Notes: generated by a model from the letters alone, not told the origin. DNA of 64,000 nucleotides from Roseivirga misakiensis (GCF_001747105.1 NZ_MDGQ01000005.1:744001-808000); one strand, 5' to 3'; shown: positions 1 through 9,605, counted from the first letter of the stretch. Translations and numbers: made by a program.

Positions 1-1316
1 ACCAGAGCAAAGGCCAAAATTACATAAACAGAGAAGATAATGGCCCTTGAAGGCTTGGTGCCGTAAGCCGAGAAGATTTTTAGAAATTGGTTGATTTTCC
101 TAGTAAAATATCGGTCAAAGGTGGGGCCGGTTTTGTATAAATAGGCTAACCGCTGAGTTTCCAGATTCTTAATTTCTCTATAAACTAAGTTGGCGTTCTC
201 AGAATCGTAGTTTTCTTTGAATTCATTATAAAACCGAGATAAATCCTTAGTGGTTTCATTATACGCTCTTCGATTTTGAACCCTTGTAGAGTCCTGGAAA
301 AGCGAGATGCTTTTTCTGCCGTATACTAATTCGCCAAGGGTTTTATTAAGATCATTGAAGTTAGTTTCTTGCGACCCATAAATTGCATGGCCATTGAATA
401 CAAATTTATCAAACCATTGTTCCCAGTCGGTACTTAAGACGAGTTTTGGGTTATTAGCTTTGTATAACATGACATAGTCCTTGAAATGATTATCGAGTAT
501 TGTGATCCTACCTTCTTCGTAAAAAGACATTCCGGCTACCCCTTCAATCGATGATTTGCCTAGGTATACATGACAATCCCAAACTCGTAGAATCAGATTT
601 TTGAACTGATTTGAAGAGATCTCGACATTCTTAATGTTTCTAAGGGTTATATTTTTCATGACATCAAATGCGGGAAAACTCGAATTTTTTAATATGAAAT
701 TGTAATCATTCGATTCCTCAAAATCTTGATTGATTTGAAATGATTTTTTGATTTCGGAAGAAGCAACCATGAAATCCACATTGATAAAAGAGATATTACC
801 TCTAGCCTCTAGTTTATAGGGGTTGTAAGCCTTGTTTACCTCCTTTGGATTATTCGTTAAGATGGTCAATCCCTTCTCAAACGTCGATTGATAGAGTAGA
901 ATAGAGATAGAGTTCTGTAGCTCAACTGGTTCTAGAAAATGTACTTTATACAAACCAGATTGTATGAATGCAGAACTGTTTTGGTCTTCAGACGGAGCAC
1001 CAGTAACGAATTGAACATTGTTCAGTATTATGGGCTTTCGCACGAATATAGAGTCTCTTTGCGGCCAGTTATCTATGATAGATGATACGTTTCCTGCTTC
1101 TAGATTAAGACTGAGATTCTCAGCTAAGGCAAAATGCATTGTGTCCACACGCTGATTTGCTCTAATGAGGGCATTACTCAAGGTAAAAACAGAGTCCTCT
1201 TCATCTTCAATCATTTGAAAGAATTCGGTATAGGAGTACTCATTGTATTCTATTTCATCTTGTGCAAAGGAGTGCAAGGGTAGGAGGAGGCAAAGGCCTA
1301 GCAGAAAATGGCGCAT
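1..1316 (-). CDS. secreted/membrane protein, putative ion-channel family, truncated by window edge
   Basis: This is an open frame without a stop from an ATG at 1316 to the window edge (about 438 codons). It begins with a clear signal peptide (MRHFLLG..., cleavage likely after HSFA). The next ~380 residues are rich in beta-strand and Asn and resemble a pentapeptide-like or parallel beta-helix ectodomain. The last visible residues (after ...KPSRAIIFSVYVILAFALV) start a hydrophobic transmembrane segment. From memory, Bacteroidota proteins with this 'AYGT-KP-A' lead-in to a membrane segment are annotated as potassium/ion-channel family, so the missing C-terminus may hold a channel. The start is chosen because it gives the signal peptide directly. 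The channel assignment is inference; the secreted or membrane nature is solid. Confidence 0.6.
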   Translation of the reverse strand, partial: MRHFLLGLCLLLPLHSFAQDEIEYNEYSYTEFFQMIEDEEDSVFTLSNALIRANQRVDTMHFALAENLSLNLEAGNVSSIIDNWPQRDSIFVRKPIILNNVQFVTGAPSEDQNSSAFIQSGLYKVHFLEPVELQNSISILLYQSTFEKGLTILTNNPKEVNKAYNPYKLEARGNISFINVDFMVASSEIKKSFQINQDFEESNDYNFILKNSSFPAFDVMKNITLRNIKNVEISSNQFKNLILRVWDCHVYLGKSSIEGVAGMSFYEEGRITILDNHFKDYVMLYKANNPKLVLSTDWEQWFDKFVFNGHAIYGSQETNFNDLNKTLGELVYGRKSISLFQDSTRVQNRRAYNETTKDLSRFYNEFKENYDSENANLVYREIKNLETQRLAYLYKTGPTFDRYFTRKINQFLKIFSAYGTKPSRAIIFSVYVILAFAL

Positions 1317-1377
1317 ACAGTTGAAGCTTTCCTTAAGTTAAGTAGGAAACAGCAAATCAGGAAATCATTGGTTTTTC

Positions 1378-1468
1378 GTCATTCTGAGTGGAACAAGGTG
1401 GAACGAAGAATCCCGTATAATGATTGACAGATTCTTCATTGTGTTTCACTTCATTCAGAATGATGAAA
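1378..1468. repeat. imperfect inverted-repeat intergenic element (REP/MITE-like)
   Basis: The left arm (1378-1416, GTCATTCTGAGTGGAAC...GAAGAATC) and the right arm (1429-1466, GATTCTTCA...TTCATTCAGAATGATGA) are imperfect reverse complements. The RNA would form a long hairpin. This type of CATTCTGA...GAAGAATC palindrome is, as I recall, a dispersed intergenic repeat in Bacteroidota genomes. It lies between two minus-strand genes. Confidence 0.55.
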
Positions 1469-1572
1469 ATAAATGCCTTGATTGACCTATTGGATTAACG
1501 CATCAACTAGAACGTTTCTTTGTAATAGCCGTAGTAGATGCGGGCGGCTAGGCTTTTGAATGATATTGATAA

Positions 1573-2610
1573 TTACTTGCTCTTCTTCTTTCTCAGTATT
1601 CTGACAATTCTGTTGTTTATAATCTCGGATAAGTTCCAATTATAGAGGTCAGGATCGGTGGTGCTGTAGAACACAATTACTACTGCGTCAAGTTCTTTGT
1701 AATATTCTGCAAAACTCTGATATCCAGGAACCCAACCTCCATGTTTGAACTCATATATCGAAGCATAAATTTCCTGTTCTCCCGGCCCGAACAGTGTCCC
1801 ATCGTTCAATGCACGCATAAAGGTTGCCAAGTCTTCTGCTGTGGCATGCATGCCATAATCGTTTGTCTTTAAATCAGAGGGGTACCCCACATGATAGCCA
1901 CTCATTACATTCTCTATATCGACATCATTTAAGGAGGCAAATGTATTAGTAAGGTTTAGAGGCGTAAGAATTTCCTCTTGAATGAACTGAAAGTTTTTAT
2001 ACCCTAGTACGTCATCCATGATCTTATTGATCAATAGATAATTGGTGTTGCAGTATTCGTAATCTTCATCGGGTTCAAAGTTTGCCGGCTGATCGATGAT
2101 CAAAGCCAGACTTTCTTCATAAGTCTCGGTAGGAGATGCCCAGAAATTGGGTGTGTCAGTGAAGTTAGGTATACCGCTTCTATGCTGTATCATCAATCTC
2201 AGTGTGATTTTATCTGCATTTTCAATGCGGCCTATAAGTTGTGGTAGGTAGTCAGCAATTGTTTTGTTTAGAGACAGGCTTCCAGCACTCACCAATTTAG
2301 TTACAGCTACTGCATCATAAAGTTTGCTGATGCTGGCAATCTTAAAAAAGGCATCAGGCTTGGCAGGAATCTTTAATTCCCGATTATGCCAACCTGAAGC
2401 TAAATATTGAGGTGGTTGCCCCGCTTGGTCTATAAAGACAACCATGCCTTCGAATCCATGACCGATGGCCTCATCCAACTGTTCTTGAACGGTATCAGGT
2501 AGTGGAAGTATCCACGCCTTTACTAAAAGCCAAGGCACAAAAAACAGAGACCCAATGGAGACTAGAATGAATATGGCTTTGAGAACCTTTTTAGTTTTTT
2601 TCTTGCTCAT
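1573..2610 (-). CDS. membrane-anchored serine hydrolase, beta-lactamase/class C fold
   Basis: This is a 345-residue protein with one N-terminal membrane segment (about residues 10-32) after a Lys-rich start, so the enzyme faces the periplasm. All three active-site elements of the beta-lactamase/penicillin-binding-protein family are visible: S93-I-S-K96 (nucleophile and general base), Y186-C-N188, and H290-G-G292 replacing the KTG triad. Family members include D-aminopeptidases, esterases and DD-peptidases; nothing in the sequence fixes the substrate. It stands alone, with a possible terminator-like repeat and a 186-bp gap on its upstream side. Resistance to beta-lactams should not be assumed. 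Confidence 0.85.
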   Translation of the reverse strand: MSKKKTKKVLKAIFILVSIGSLFFVPWLLVKAWILPLPDTVQEQLDEAIGHGFEGMVVFIDQAGQPPQYLASGWHNRELKIPAKPDAFFKIASISKLYDAVAVTKLVSAGSLSLNKTIADYLPQLIGRIENADKITLRLMIQHRSGIPNFTDTPNFWASPTETYEESLALIIDQPANFEPDEDYEYCNTNYLLINKIMDDVLGYKNFQFIQEEILTPLNLTNTFASLNDVDIENVMSGYHVGYPSDLKTNDYGMHATAEDLATFMRALNDGTLFGPGEQEIYASIYEFKHGGWVPGYQSFAEYYKELDAVVIVFYSTTDPDLYNWNLSEIINNRIVRILRKKKSK

Positions 2611-2741
2611 AAGACTTGTGTTGTGATACTAACTAGAAGCTAAAGCACAAAAAATACAATTGATGTTCAAAACAGTATTCATGGTAAAGCTCCTAACTAA
2701 TTAAGTTCGTAAAACGGTTTGAAGGGGTGGATGACTTACTC

Positions 2742-2776
2742 TAAATATGGAGTGGTCCATAGCCACTCCATTTTAT
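2742..2776 (-). terminator. rho-independent terminator after the 2797-3366 gene
   Basis: An 8-bp perfect stem (TGGAGTGG at 2748-2755 with CCACTCCA at 2763-2770) closes a 7-nt loop. Reading on the minus strand it is followed by TATTT. It lies 20-50 bp beyond the stop of the minus-strand barrel gene. Confidence 0.6.
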
Positions 2777-2796
2777 TCAAGAACACTTTCCCTTTT

Positions 2797-3366
2797 CTAG
2801 TACCAGTTAAACCCTATTCCGAAAGAAAGTAAAACTGCATCTCGGTCTAAGTTATTATTGATGTTCGTCCAGCCCATTTGCAGTTGTGTTTGAAGATCTA
2901 AGGCGAAATTCCTCCTTTGAACTAATTCATATCCTGTACTGAAGGAAACAGCACCGCCAAAATTCCAATCTTCATCCTCAATATTGTCTTCATAGAATGC
3001 TGGAAAATCCATAGCCAATCCTGCACCTGCATTAATCCACCATCTATCTTTTACCCAATATTGAACAGAGGGCATAAATGCATCAAAAGTTCTGTCTTTG
3101 CCTTCGTATTCATATCCCATTCCAGAATACATTCCTAAAATCGCTAAGCGATCATTGACCATCCAACCAAATTTTAAATTAGGAAAAGTACCTCCGAATT
3201 GAGCTTCATCGAAAGGTACTTCTTGATCGCTATCAGATATACTGATGACACCACCGCCTAACCCAAAGCCAATGATAAATCCTTTTCTTTCAATTTGAAT
3301 GGTCTCATTTTGACCGTAGGAGAGAAGTGCACAAAATGTAAATACAATAAATAATAAATTTTTCAT
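2797..3366 (-). CDS. outer-membrane beta-barrel protein, small OmpW/porin-like type
   Basis: This is a 189-residue protein with a signal peptide (MKNLLFIVF..., cleavage after about residue 18 before Q). The remainder alternates polar and aromatic residues in strand-length stretches, and ends in Phe-Asn-Trp-Tyr, a C-terminal aromatic typical of outer-membrane barrels. It resembles the 'porin family/outer membrane beta-barrel' proteins of Bacteroidota; the exact function is not recognisable. A second small barrel gene with a similar signal sequence (3576-4139) lies upstream on the same strand with a 209-bp gap, so the two are probably separate transcription units or loosely linked. Confidence 0.7.
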   Translation of the reverse strand: MKNLLFIVFTFCALLSYGQNETIQIERKGFIIGFGLGGGVISISDSDQEVPFDEAQFGGTFPNLKFGWMVNDRLAILGMYSGMGYEYEGKDRTFDAFMPSVQYWVKDRWWINAGAGLAMDFPAFYEDNIEDEDWNFGGAVSFSTGYELVQRRNFALDLQTQLQMGWTNINNNLDRDAVLLSFGIGFNWY

Positions 3367-3575
3367 TTCAATAATTTTAATAGTTGTATAATGAGTAATT
3401 GAGTGAGTTTTCGAGACGCAACCTTAAAAGTTCATGCCGGTATTAATGTTAAGCTCAAAAAGAAAGTAGTTTTTCCACTTACTGTCTAGCACCTTAAATG
3501 CTAAGGAGCATTGTTGCCAAAAATCTAATCTTGCAATCAACTCTTGGGATGTATAAAAAATCGTTTTTGCGTATG

Positions 3576-4139
3576 CTAAAAACTATATCCGATTCGTAAG
3601 TGCATATTCAATTCTATTTCACCTTTGTCCTTTGAATAACCAGCACGTTCAGCAAATGTGTAACTGTACCCTACACCAATACCTGCTTCATAATTAAAAT
3701 GGTCTCCTAGATTTCTTCTAATTCCCCAAGTAGGTATAATGGCGAAATCACTTACCACCGGAGCATCGTCAGTATTGAAAAGAGCCAATTCTGGATGATA
3801 ACTAGTTTTTAGAGCAATAAAATTGCCGCTGTTTCCGTCAGTTCGTTGAGAATTTTCTGAACGTTTTTTGAGGTTGTAATAGAACCTTGGCTCAACAACT
3901 ATAACAGGCGTAAGAATGAACGGGGAATCATAATCATCGTAATAAGTAGTTTCCCAAATACCAAAATCAAAACCAAGCTCTGTTCTAAGTGCTAAGTTGT
4001 TTGACAGTTTTGCTTCATTATATGCCCAGATACCTAAAACCCCAGTTTGTACTCCGAATGTTGATTTTTCAACGCTTGTTTTTTGAGCTTTGACGACTAA
4101 TGTGCTAAAGAATAAAAGAATGATTAATAGATTTTTCAT
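3576..4139 (-). CDS. outer-membrane beta-barrel protein
   Basis: This is a 187-residue protein with a signal peptide (MKNLLIILL..., cleavage after KA before Q) and amphipathic beta-strand periodicity. It ends in ...LRIGYSF, a terminal Phe as expected for a barrel recognised by the BAM machinery. The middle contains a Ser/Asn-rich loop (about residues 93-107). It is transcribed away from the AraC/cyclase regulator gene at 4372, and the shared 232-bp intergenic region holds a direct repeat (4251-4285) that could be an operator. Control by the neighbouring regulator is inference; the substrate or ligand is unknown. Confidence 0.65.
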   Translation of the reverse strand: MKNLLIILLFFSTLVVKAQKTSVEKSTFGVQTGVLGIWAYNEAKLSNNLALRTELGFDFGIWETTYYDDYDSPFILTPVIVVEPRFYYNLKKRSENSQRTDGNSGNFIALKTSYHPELALFNTDDAPVVSDFAIIPTWGIRRNLGDHFNYEAGIGVGYSYTFAERAGYSKDKGEIELNMHLRIGYSF

Positions 4140-4250
4140 GATCTTAATTTTTAATGTTCTGTGTGATTAACAGTTTTTACAAAGGTCAGGAATGAATGAA
4201 AGGGAGCCCTATGAGCTATACAGCCAAATCCATAAAGTTTGCGGAAGTCA

Positions 4251-4285
4251 TAAAAACTATGGAGCTGAAGTATAAATTATGGAGC
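4251..4285. promoter_or_regulatory. 20-bp-spaced direct repeat, candidate AraC-type operator
   Basis: Two 15-bp copies (4251-4265 and 4271-4285, both ending TATGGAGC) match at 13 of 15 positions and start exactly 20 bp apart, about two helical turns. A further TATGGA occurs at 4310-4315. They lie between divergent genes, one of which (4372) encodes an AraC-type DNA-binding domain. Direct repeats with 20-21 bp spacing are the normal architecture for AraC-family binding sites; actual binding is inference. Confidence 0.45.
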
Positions 4286-4371
4286 AAATGGTTAAATTAT
4301 ACCCTCTATTATGGAAAACACAAGTGGGGTTGGTGCACTAAAATTTTACCGGTTTAGAACCACCTAAAGCT

Positions 4372-6972
4372 ATGTCAGGCGCATCTTATAACACCGAAAG
4401 TTTTGTTGATCAAGCGGAATCCATCATCCTAGAGAATATCTCTAATGAACAATTTGGTGTCTCTGAATTGGCAGAGGCAATGAATACAAGCCGTTCAAAC
4501 CTTCTCAGAAAGATCAAACAGCAAACCCAGCTTTCAGCGAGTCTGTTCATTCGAAAGGTTCGGGTAGAGAAGAGCATGGAGATACTTGGGCAGACTTCTC
4601 TCACCGTGTCGGAAGTCTCCTATAAAGTTGGCTTTGGAAGTACCTCCTATTTTATCAAATGTTTCAGGGAATATTATGGATATCCACCTGGTGAGGTAGG
4701 TAGAAGAGGAGCGAGCGATAAAAACCAGGGAGGGGCATCTACCAGAAACAGACAGTTGGTCGCCATTATGTTCACTGACATTAAGGGGTACACTTCTCTC
4801 ATGCAAACGGATGAAAGGAAAGGTGTTGCTTATCGAGAACGCCACAGAGAGGTTTTTGACACTACCACCAAAAAATACAATGGACGCATCCTACAGTATT
4901 TTGGTGATGGGACATTAAGTACATTTCCTAGTGCAATTGATGCTGTAAGATGTGGCATAGAAATGCAGCTCGCATTTAGAGAGGAACCGAAGGTCCCCAT
5001 TCGGGTTGGAATACATTCAGGCGACATCATTGTAACTGAGGAAGAGATTATCGGAGATAGCGTAAATATTGCTTCTCGTATTGAATCACTTGCCAACGCA
5101 GGAAGTGTTTATATCTCCGACAAGGTGTATGACGAAGTGAAAAATCAAGATGACCTTATATCGGCATCTATGGGGGTTCATAAACTGAAAAACATCACAA
5201 AGCCCATTGAGGTATATGCTGTTTCTAATCATCTGCTAGGTGATATTGAGGTGCCGAATTCTAAAAATGCCAAAGGAAATCTGAATTTGAAATGGCCATC
5301 AGTTGCTGTCGCGGTGCTACTAATTAGTATTCTTGCTTATTCCTTTGGATTACTTAATGGGAAACAGGGGACAAATTCAAGTGCAACCTGGAACGATAAG
5401 TCTATTGCTGTATTGCCATTCAAAAACGATAGTGGTGATTCATCGAATCTTTATTTTGTGAATGGTCTCATGGAATCGATGCTGAACAACCTTCAAAAGA
5501 TTAAAGACTTACGCGTAATTAGCAGGTCTTCCGTGGAAAAATATAGAAATACTGAGAAGACAATTCCTGAAATAGCCAAAGAAATGAATGTCGGTTATAT
5601 TCTGGAGGGCAGTGGTCAAAAGATTGGAGACCAGATTCTACTCAACATCCAGTTGATAGAAGCTACAACGGATAATCATCTATGGGCAGAGCAGTATGAC
5701 CGGAAGTTTGTTGATGTTTTTGAATTACAGAATGAGGTCGCCAGAAATATAGTTAGTTCTATAGAAGTGATTGTGACTCCTTCGGAGTTAGAACTATTAG
5801 AGAAAAAACCCACCGAAAACCTACTGGCTTATGATTATTATCTAAGGGCACTCGGTCCTCTGAATTCACAAACGCCTGATGGTCTTCGACAAGCCATTGC
5901 ATTACTTGAACAAGCGCTCGAACAGGATCCTGAGTTCGCTTTGGCATACGCTAACATCGCGATATCATATTACCTTCTGGAAAGAACTAGAATTGAGAAA
6001 AAGCATACCGAAAAAATTAACAGCTATGCGGATAAGGCCTTGCTATATGATTCAAAATCAGACAAGAGTTTGATCGCCAAGTATTTTTATTATATACAGA
6101 CAGAGGAAAACGAACTTGCCCTTCCACACCTTGAAAAGGCTCTAGAATATAACCCCAATTCGTCTTTTGCCATACAAATGCTGGCAGACTTCTATTTTAG
6201 AATCGTTCCCAATTCCAGTAAATATTTGGAGTATGCCTTGAAAGGGAATCAGCTCGATGTTGCCGCCAGTGATTCCGTTACCTTAAGCTATCTCTATTTA
6301 AACCTAGGAAACGCTTTTATACAAAATGGTTTTGTGAATGAGGCAATTTTATACATCGATAAATCGCTTAACCACTTCCAAGAAAACTACTTTGCACCTT
6401 ATCTAAATGCCTTGATCATGTATGCCAAGGAACGCGATCTTCAACAAGGTCAAAAGTCTCTATTAAAGGAATGGAAAAAAGACACTTCTCGATTAGACAT
6501 CTTACAGGAAGTGGCGAACTTCTATTATTACGAGGAAGAATACGATAGTGCCTTTTACTATTTCGAAAAATTCGTCACTGCCAGAGAGACAAATGGACTG
6601 AATGTTTATCCTCAGGCGGATATTTGGATTGGTAAAGTTTATGAAAAGATGGGTCTGATTGAGGAGTCAATTGGTTTTTACCAGTCTTACGCTGAGTACT
6701 GTGAAAATGACCAATCCATTTACAAAAGTATGAGCCTTGCGATGAAATTTGCTAATGAGGGAGAAATAGACCGAGTCATTGAACAACTTAATATCTTTGC
6801 AAAGGAGGATAGTTTTCAATACTGGACCCTCGTATTTCTAGAGGTTGACCCGATTATGAATAATTTGAGGGGTATTACGGCATTCGATGAAGCAGTAGAA
6901 AAGATTAAGGATCGGTTTTGGGAAAACCAGTCCAAACTACAAGCGTCACTGGAAGGGAAAGGACTGATTTAG
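4372..6972 (+). CDS. AraC HTH - class III nucleotide cyclase - TM - TolB-like - TPR signalling protein
   Basis: This is an 866-residue multidomain regulator. Residues ~10-112 form an AraC-type double helix-turn-helix. Residues ~127-290 are a class III adenylate/guanylate cyclase domain with both metal-binding aspartates (D136 in FTD, D179 in FGDG) and the transition-state pair N232/R236. A single membrane helix (~309-328) follows, then a TolB-like/FlgO-type domain beginning SIAVLPF at 344 and running to ~470, and TPR repeats to the C-terminus. The topology suggests DNA binding and cyclase activity in the cytoplasm and TolB/TPR sensing in the periplasm. The position holding the purine-specifying Lys of adenylate cyclases is Gln175, so cAMP versus cGMP cannot be assigned. 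It is divergent from the small barrel gene at 3576-4139. A membrane-tethered DNA-binding cyclase is unusual. Confidence 0.85.
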   Translation: MSGASYNTESFVDQAESIILENISNEQFGVSELAEAMNTSRSNLLRKIKQQTQLSASLFIRKVRVEKSMEILGQTSLTVSEVSYKVGFGSTSYFIKCFREYYGYPPGEVGRRGASDKNQGGASTRNRQLVAIMFTDIKGYTSLMQTDERKGVAYRERHREVFDTTTKKYNGRILQYFGDGTLSTFPSAIDAVRCGIEMQLAFREEPKVPIRVGIHSGDIIVTEEEIIGDSVNIASRIESLANAGSVYISDKVYDEVKNQDDLISASMGVHKLKNITKPIEVYAVSNHLLGDIEVPNSKNAKGNLNLKWPSVAVAVLLISILAYSFGLLNGKQGTNSSATWNDKSIAVLPFKNDSGDSSNLYFVNGLMESMLNNLQKIKDLRVISRSSVEKYRNTEKTIPEIAKEMNVGYILEGSGQKIGDQILLNIQLIEATTDNHLWAEQYDRKFVDVFELQNEVARNIVSSIEVIVTPSELELLEKKPTENLLAYDYYLRALGPLNSQTPDGLRQAIALLEQALEQDPEFALAYANIAISYYLLERTRIEKKHTEKINSYADKALLYDSKSDKSLIAKYFYYIQTEENELALPHLEKALEYNPNSSFAIQMLADFYFRIVPNSSKYLEYALKGNQLDVAASDSVTLSYLYLNLGNAFIQNGFVNEAILYIDKSLNHFQENYFAPYLNALIMYAKERDLQQGQKSLLKEWKKDTSRLDILQEVANFYYYEEEYDSAFYYFEKFVTARETNGLNVYPQADIWIGKVYEKMGLIEESIGFYQSYAEYCENDQSIYKSMSLAMKFANEGEIDRVIEQLNIFAKEDSFQYWTLVFLEVDPIMNNLRGITAFDEAVEKIKDRFWENQSKLQASLEGKGLI

Positions 6973-7064
6973 AGGGGTAGGGCAGGTTGAAAAGTACCTT
7001 AAAACGTATAGTAAGTTCTTGTTTCCTGAGCAATCAGGGAGTTGAATCTTAGAGATACTGAGTC

Positions 7065-8777
7065 TCATTCTTTTTGAGCATTCAATTGTTGTATAAAGTA
7101 AGAAGGCTTGAGTCTGGTTTTTTTTTGAAAGGCTTTTGAGAATGATTGTGCTGTATTATAACCTGATTCTTTCGCAATAGCTTCTATTGTGTACATCCTG
7201 AACCTGCGATCTTCGTGAAGCCTTTTAATGGAATATTTAATCCTAAGTTCATTCAAGTAGTTCGAAAAATTTGTACTCTTATACGTGTTGATGACTTTAG
7301 ATAAATATGTACTGTTAGTATTCAATTCCTTGGCTAAAGAGGGTAATGTATGATTCTCTAGAAACTGGTCTCTTTCTTCGAATACCTCTAGTTTTCTTAA
7401 TATCTCGTTAATTAGCTCAACTGATAATCCAGAATTAGGGGGGCGATTTGCTTTTGTGTCAGATACCAGAAGTTCTTGTTCTCGTTTTTCCTCCTCTATC
7501 TGATCAATAATTGCCTTGAACTTTTTTTTGTTGATCCTATTTAACCGAAGGCTGTAAAGTAATATGATCAACACTATGCTAGCTATAACTATCAACACGA
7601 AAAGATATCTTCTCGATCGCTCATTCTTGTTTTTTAATAATTTGATCAATTGACCTCTTTGGTCATAGATGTTTGCAATTTCGAATCCAGATGTGATGCC
7701 ATTTTCAAGAATGCCTTGTTTGGTTCTGAAAACACTGTCGGCTTTGATATAATGATTAATATATTTTAACTGTTTGTCTAGATCACCTTTGTCTTTGTGG
7801 TGGTTGATCAAAAGCTCGTAGATAGCCAGAAAATCATATTCAGCAGGCAAGGCGTTTTGTACGTAGTTATCCACTTGTTCCAAATAGTTAATGCCCAACA
7901 TTTCATCATTTAATCTCATTTTGCTCTTGCCCAAATAAAGGTTTGCGTAAGCATTGAATTCATCAATTCTAAAATACTGCTCGTTAATAAGGGTTTTGCC
8001 AATTAAAAGACTATCTATAGCAACTTGGTAATTTCCTTTTTTAAAAGCATTCGCGCCTGACAAAAGTGTAAAGTACGCCAGCAAAGTGGTGTCATTGGTA
8101 CTGACCGCCATAGGATACCCTTTGGAAATAATCAAATCAGTGGAATCCAATATGTCATTTCTGAAGTATGCATTTGCAAGTTGATAGATACTATTTGTTA
8201 TGATTAAACCTTGATCAACAAAACCATTCTCTTCAATGAAATCTACATATTCTTTGTACTGCGATAGCGCTTCTTTGTAATTGCGCGTTATCATTTTTAG
8301 CGTAGCTATGTTTGCTCTTACATGTAATTCTACCCGCCTGTTTCCTCCTCTTTTTGCATAAAAAAGGGCAGAAAGGAAATCATCGAGGGCTTTTTCATAA
8401 TCTCCCAATTCGAAGTATATAGTTGCCTTTTGAGAATAAGGAGATGCTGGAAGGTATTCATGGTTTTGAAGCTCTCGGCTGAAGAAAATTGCAGAGTCGC
8501 AATAAAGAATAGCATTTCGGACATTGGATGATCTGGAAAGGTTGAAATAAGCGTAAGCGATCCGTTCAATGTCATTCTCGTTTTTTGCCTTTTTTAAATA
8601 AGCCTTACCATAGTGCTGATCATTGATAGTGTCTACAGTTGTCTTAAGAAAGTAAGTATCTAGCTCATAATAGGACAAGTTGCCTAGTGAATCTATGAAT
8701 TTGTTTTGGCCATAAGACTCAAAACCTAGAGTCAAATAAAGAAATAATAAAGCCAACCTTTTCAGTATACATTTCAT
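7065..8777 (-). CDS. TPR sensor with C-terminal AraC-type DNA-binding domain, membrane-bound
   Basis: The protein is 570 residues if started at the ATG at 8777. An upstream in-frame ATG at 8825 would bury the signal sequence, so the inner start is preferred. A signal peptide (MKCILKRLA..., cleaved near SYG/Q) is followed by ~350 residues of TPR-like helical repeats, one membrane helix at about 391-410, a Lys/Glu-rich coiled linker, and an AraC HTH at about 460-560 (second helix-turn-helix around IEAIAKESGYNTAQSFSKAF). The arrangement is periplasmic TPR, membrane, cytoplasmic DNA binding: a one-component transmembrane regulator common in Bacteroidota. Its targets are unknown. It is convergent with the 4372-6972 regulator. 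Confidence 0.85.
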   Translation of the reverse strand: MKCILKRLALLFLYLTLGFESYGQNKFIDSLGNLSYYELDTYFLKTTVDTINDQHYGKAYLKKAKNENDIERIAYAYFNLSRSSNVRNAILYCDSAIFFSRELQNHEYLPASPYSQKATIYFELGDYEKALDDFLSALFYAKRGGNRRVELHVRANIATLKMITRNYKEALSQYKEYVDFIEENGFVDQGLIITNSIYQLANAYFRNDILDSTDLIISKGYPMAVSTNDTTLLAYFTLLSGANAFKKGNYQVAIDSLLIGKTLINEQYFRIDEFNAYANLYLGKSKMRLNDEMLGINYLEQVDNYVQNALPAEYDFLAIYELLINHHKDKGDLDKQLKYINHYIKADSVFRTKQGILENGITSGFEIANIYDQRGQLIKLLKNKNERSRRYLFVLIVIASIVLIILLYSLRLNRINKKKFKAIIDQIEEEKREQELLVSDTKANRPPNSGLSVELINEILRKLEVFEERDQFLENHTLPSLAKELNTNSTYLSKVINTYKSTNFSNYLNELRIKYSIKRLHEDRRFRMYTIEAIAKESGYNTAQSFSKAFQKKTRLKPSYFIQQLNAQKE

Positions 8778-9151
8778 ATTAACTAAATGGGTACTCAATT
8801 TTAATAACTCGTCCATTGCAAACATTTCAAATTATAATTCAGATCTATCATCGGCAATAGATCTTGGATCAAATTAGTAATTGCCATTTTAGATTGAGTA
8901 GCAATATTCCGACTTCATCTCTACATTTATAAATTCCACGGCAATCAATTTTATTGTTTGATGTGCCTTGGTGTTGTTTCAAGCTAACCTACTAAAGAAC
9001 ACAAGTATTTTATGTTAAAATAAAGTAGAGGTTAGACTTCTACTTGATTTTGTAGGGTCATCTTCGTCGGAAAGGTTATTTAATCGAACATTGGACACTT
9101 AATTCTCAATCCTTTCTAGAATTCCCAAACTAATTATAACTTAGGTTATCG
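8778..9151. other. intergenic region, 374 bp, divergent promoters expected
   Basis: No gene is seen here. It lies between the divergent TPR-AraC regulator and the small membrane protein, so it should hold both promoters. A loose inverted repeat (CTAACCTACT near 8984, AGTAGAGGTTAG near 9025) is the only structure noticed; no confident -33/-7 pair was found. Confidence 0.4.
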
Positions 9152-9589
9152 ATGAAAAAGAGAAGGATTACATCATTACTTCTTAGTATAGTGGCCTTAA
9201 GTCTCATAGTCTATTTCTTTTCGACTACGCAATTGAGTGTTGAGTTCAGTATGTACTTCAAACCTGAATACTATTTGAAATATTCATTGTTGATTATAAG
9301 TCTTATGCTAATCAATGCAGCTTTTCTTCTTTTCAAAAATGACAAGGGAGCAAACCTCTCGCTCGCAATCTTTGGTTACACCATCTTGGAAGAAATTATA
9401 TTTGACCTATTGGGTATTACTTCAGTCAATATGCCACTGGTCGCCTATATTGTGTTGTTTGCTTGCGCCTTACCTAGTCTTTGGATAGCACATTCAAATA
9501 CATTCAACACCGAAAAGCTATCAACAAAGGGATTGGTCATAAGCCTTGCTATAGGGGCACTCGAAAGTCTTTATCCAATATTGATCTAA
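9152..9589 (+). CDS. small integral membrane protein of unknown function
   Basis: This is a 145-residue, very hydrophobic protein with a Lys/Arg-rich N-terminus (MKKRR), consistent with positive-inside orientation. About four membrane helices are visible (residues ~7-25, 43-62, 68-110 as two, 127-144). No catalytic motif or family was recognised. It is followed after 16 bp by a degenerate tRNA-terminator remnant and then the hybrid kinase gene. I infer only an inner-membrane location. Confidence 0.55.
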   Translation: MKKRRITSLLLSIVALSLIVYFFSTTQLSVEFSMYFKPEYYLKYSLLIISLMLINAAFLLFKNDKGANLSLAIFGYTILEEIIFDLLGITSVNMPLVAYIVLFACALPSLWIAHSNTFNTEKLSTKGLVISLAIGALESLYPILI

Positions 9590-9605
9590 AAGAAATTGAA
9601 TGGCC

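Noticed and set aside
4410-5096. Overlapping reverse-strand frames in the AraC/cyclase gene
   Set aside because: The plus-strand frame has continuous recognisable domains there; the reverse frames lack any motif.
8784-9060. Inverted repeat CTAACCT...AGGTTAG as a terminator or operator
   Set aside because: The arms are imperfect, there is no T-run and there is no second copy, so it does not support a feature of its own.
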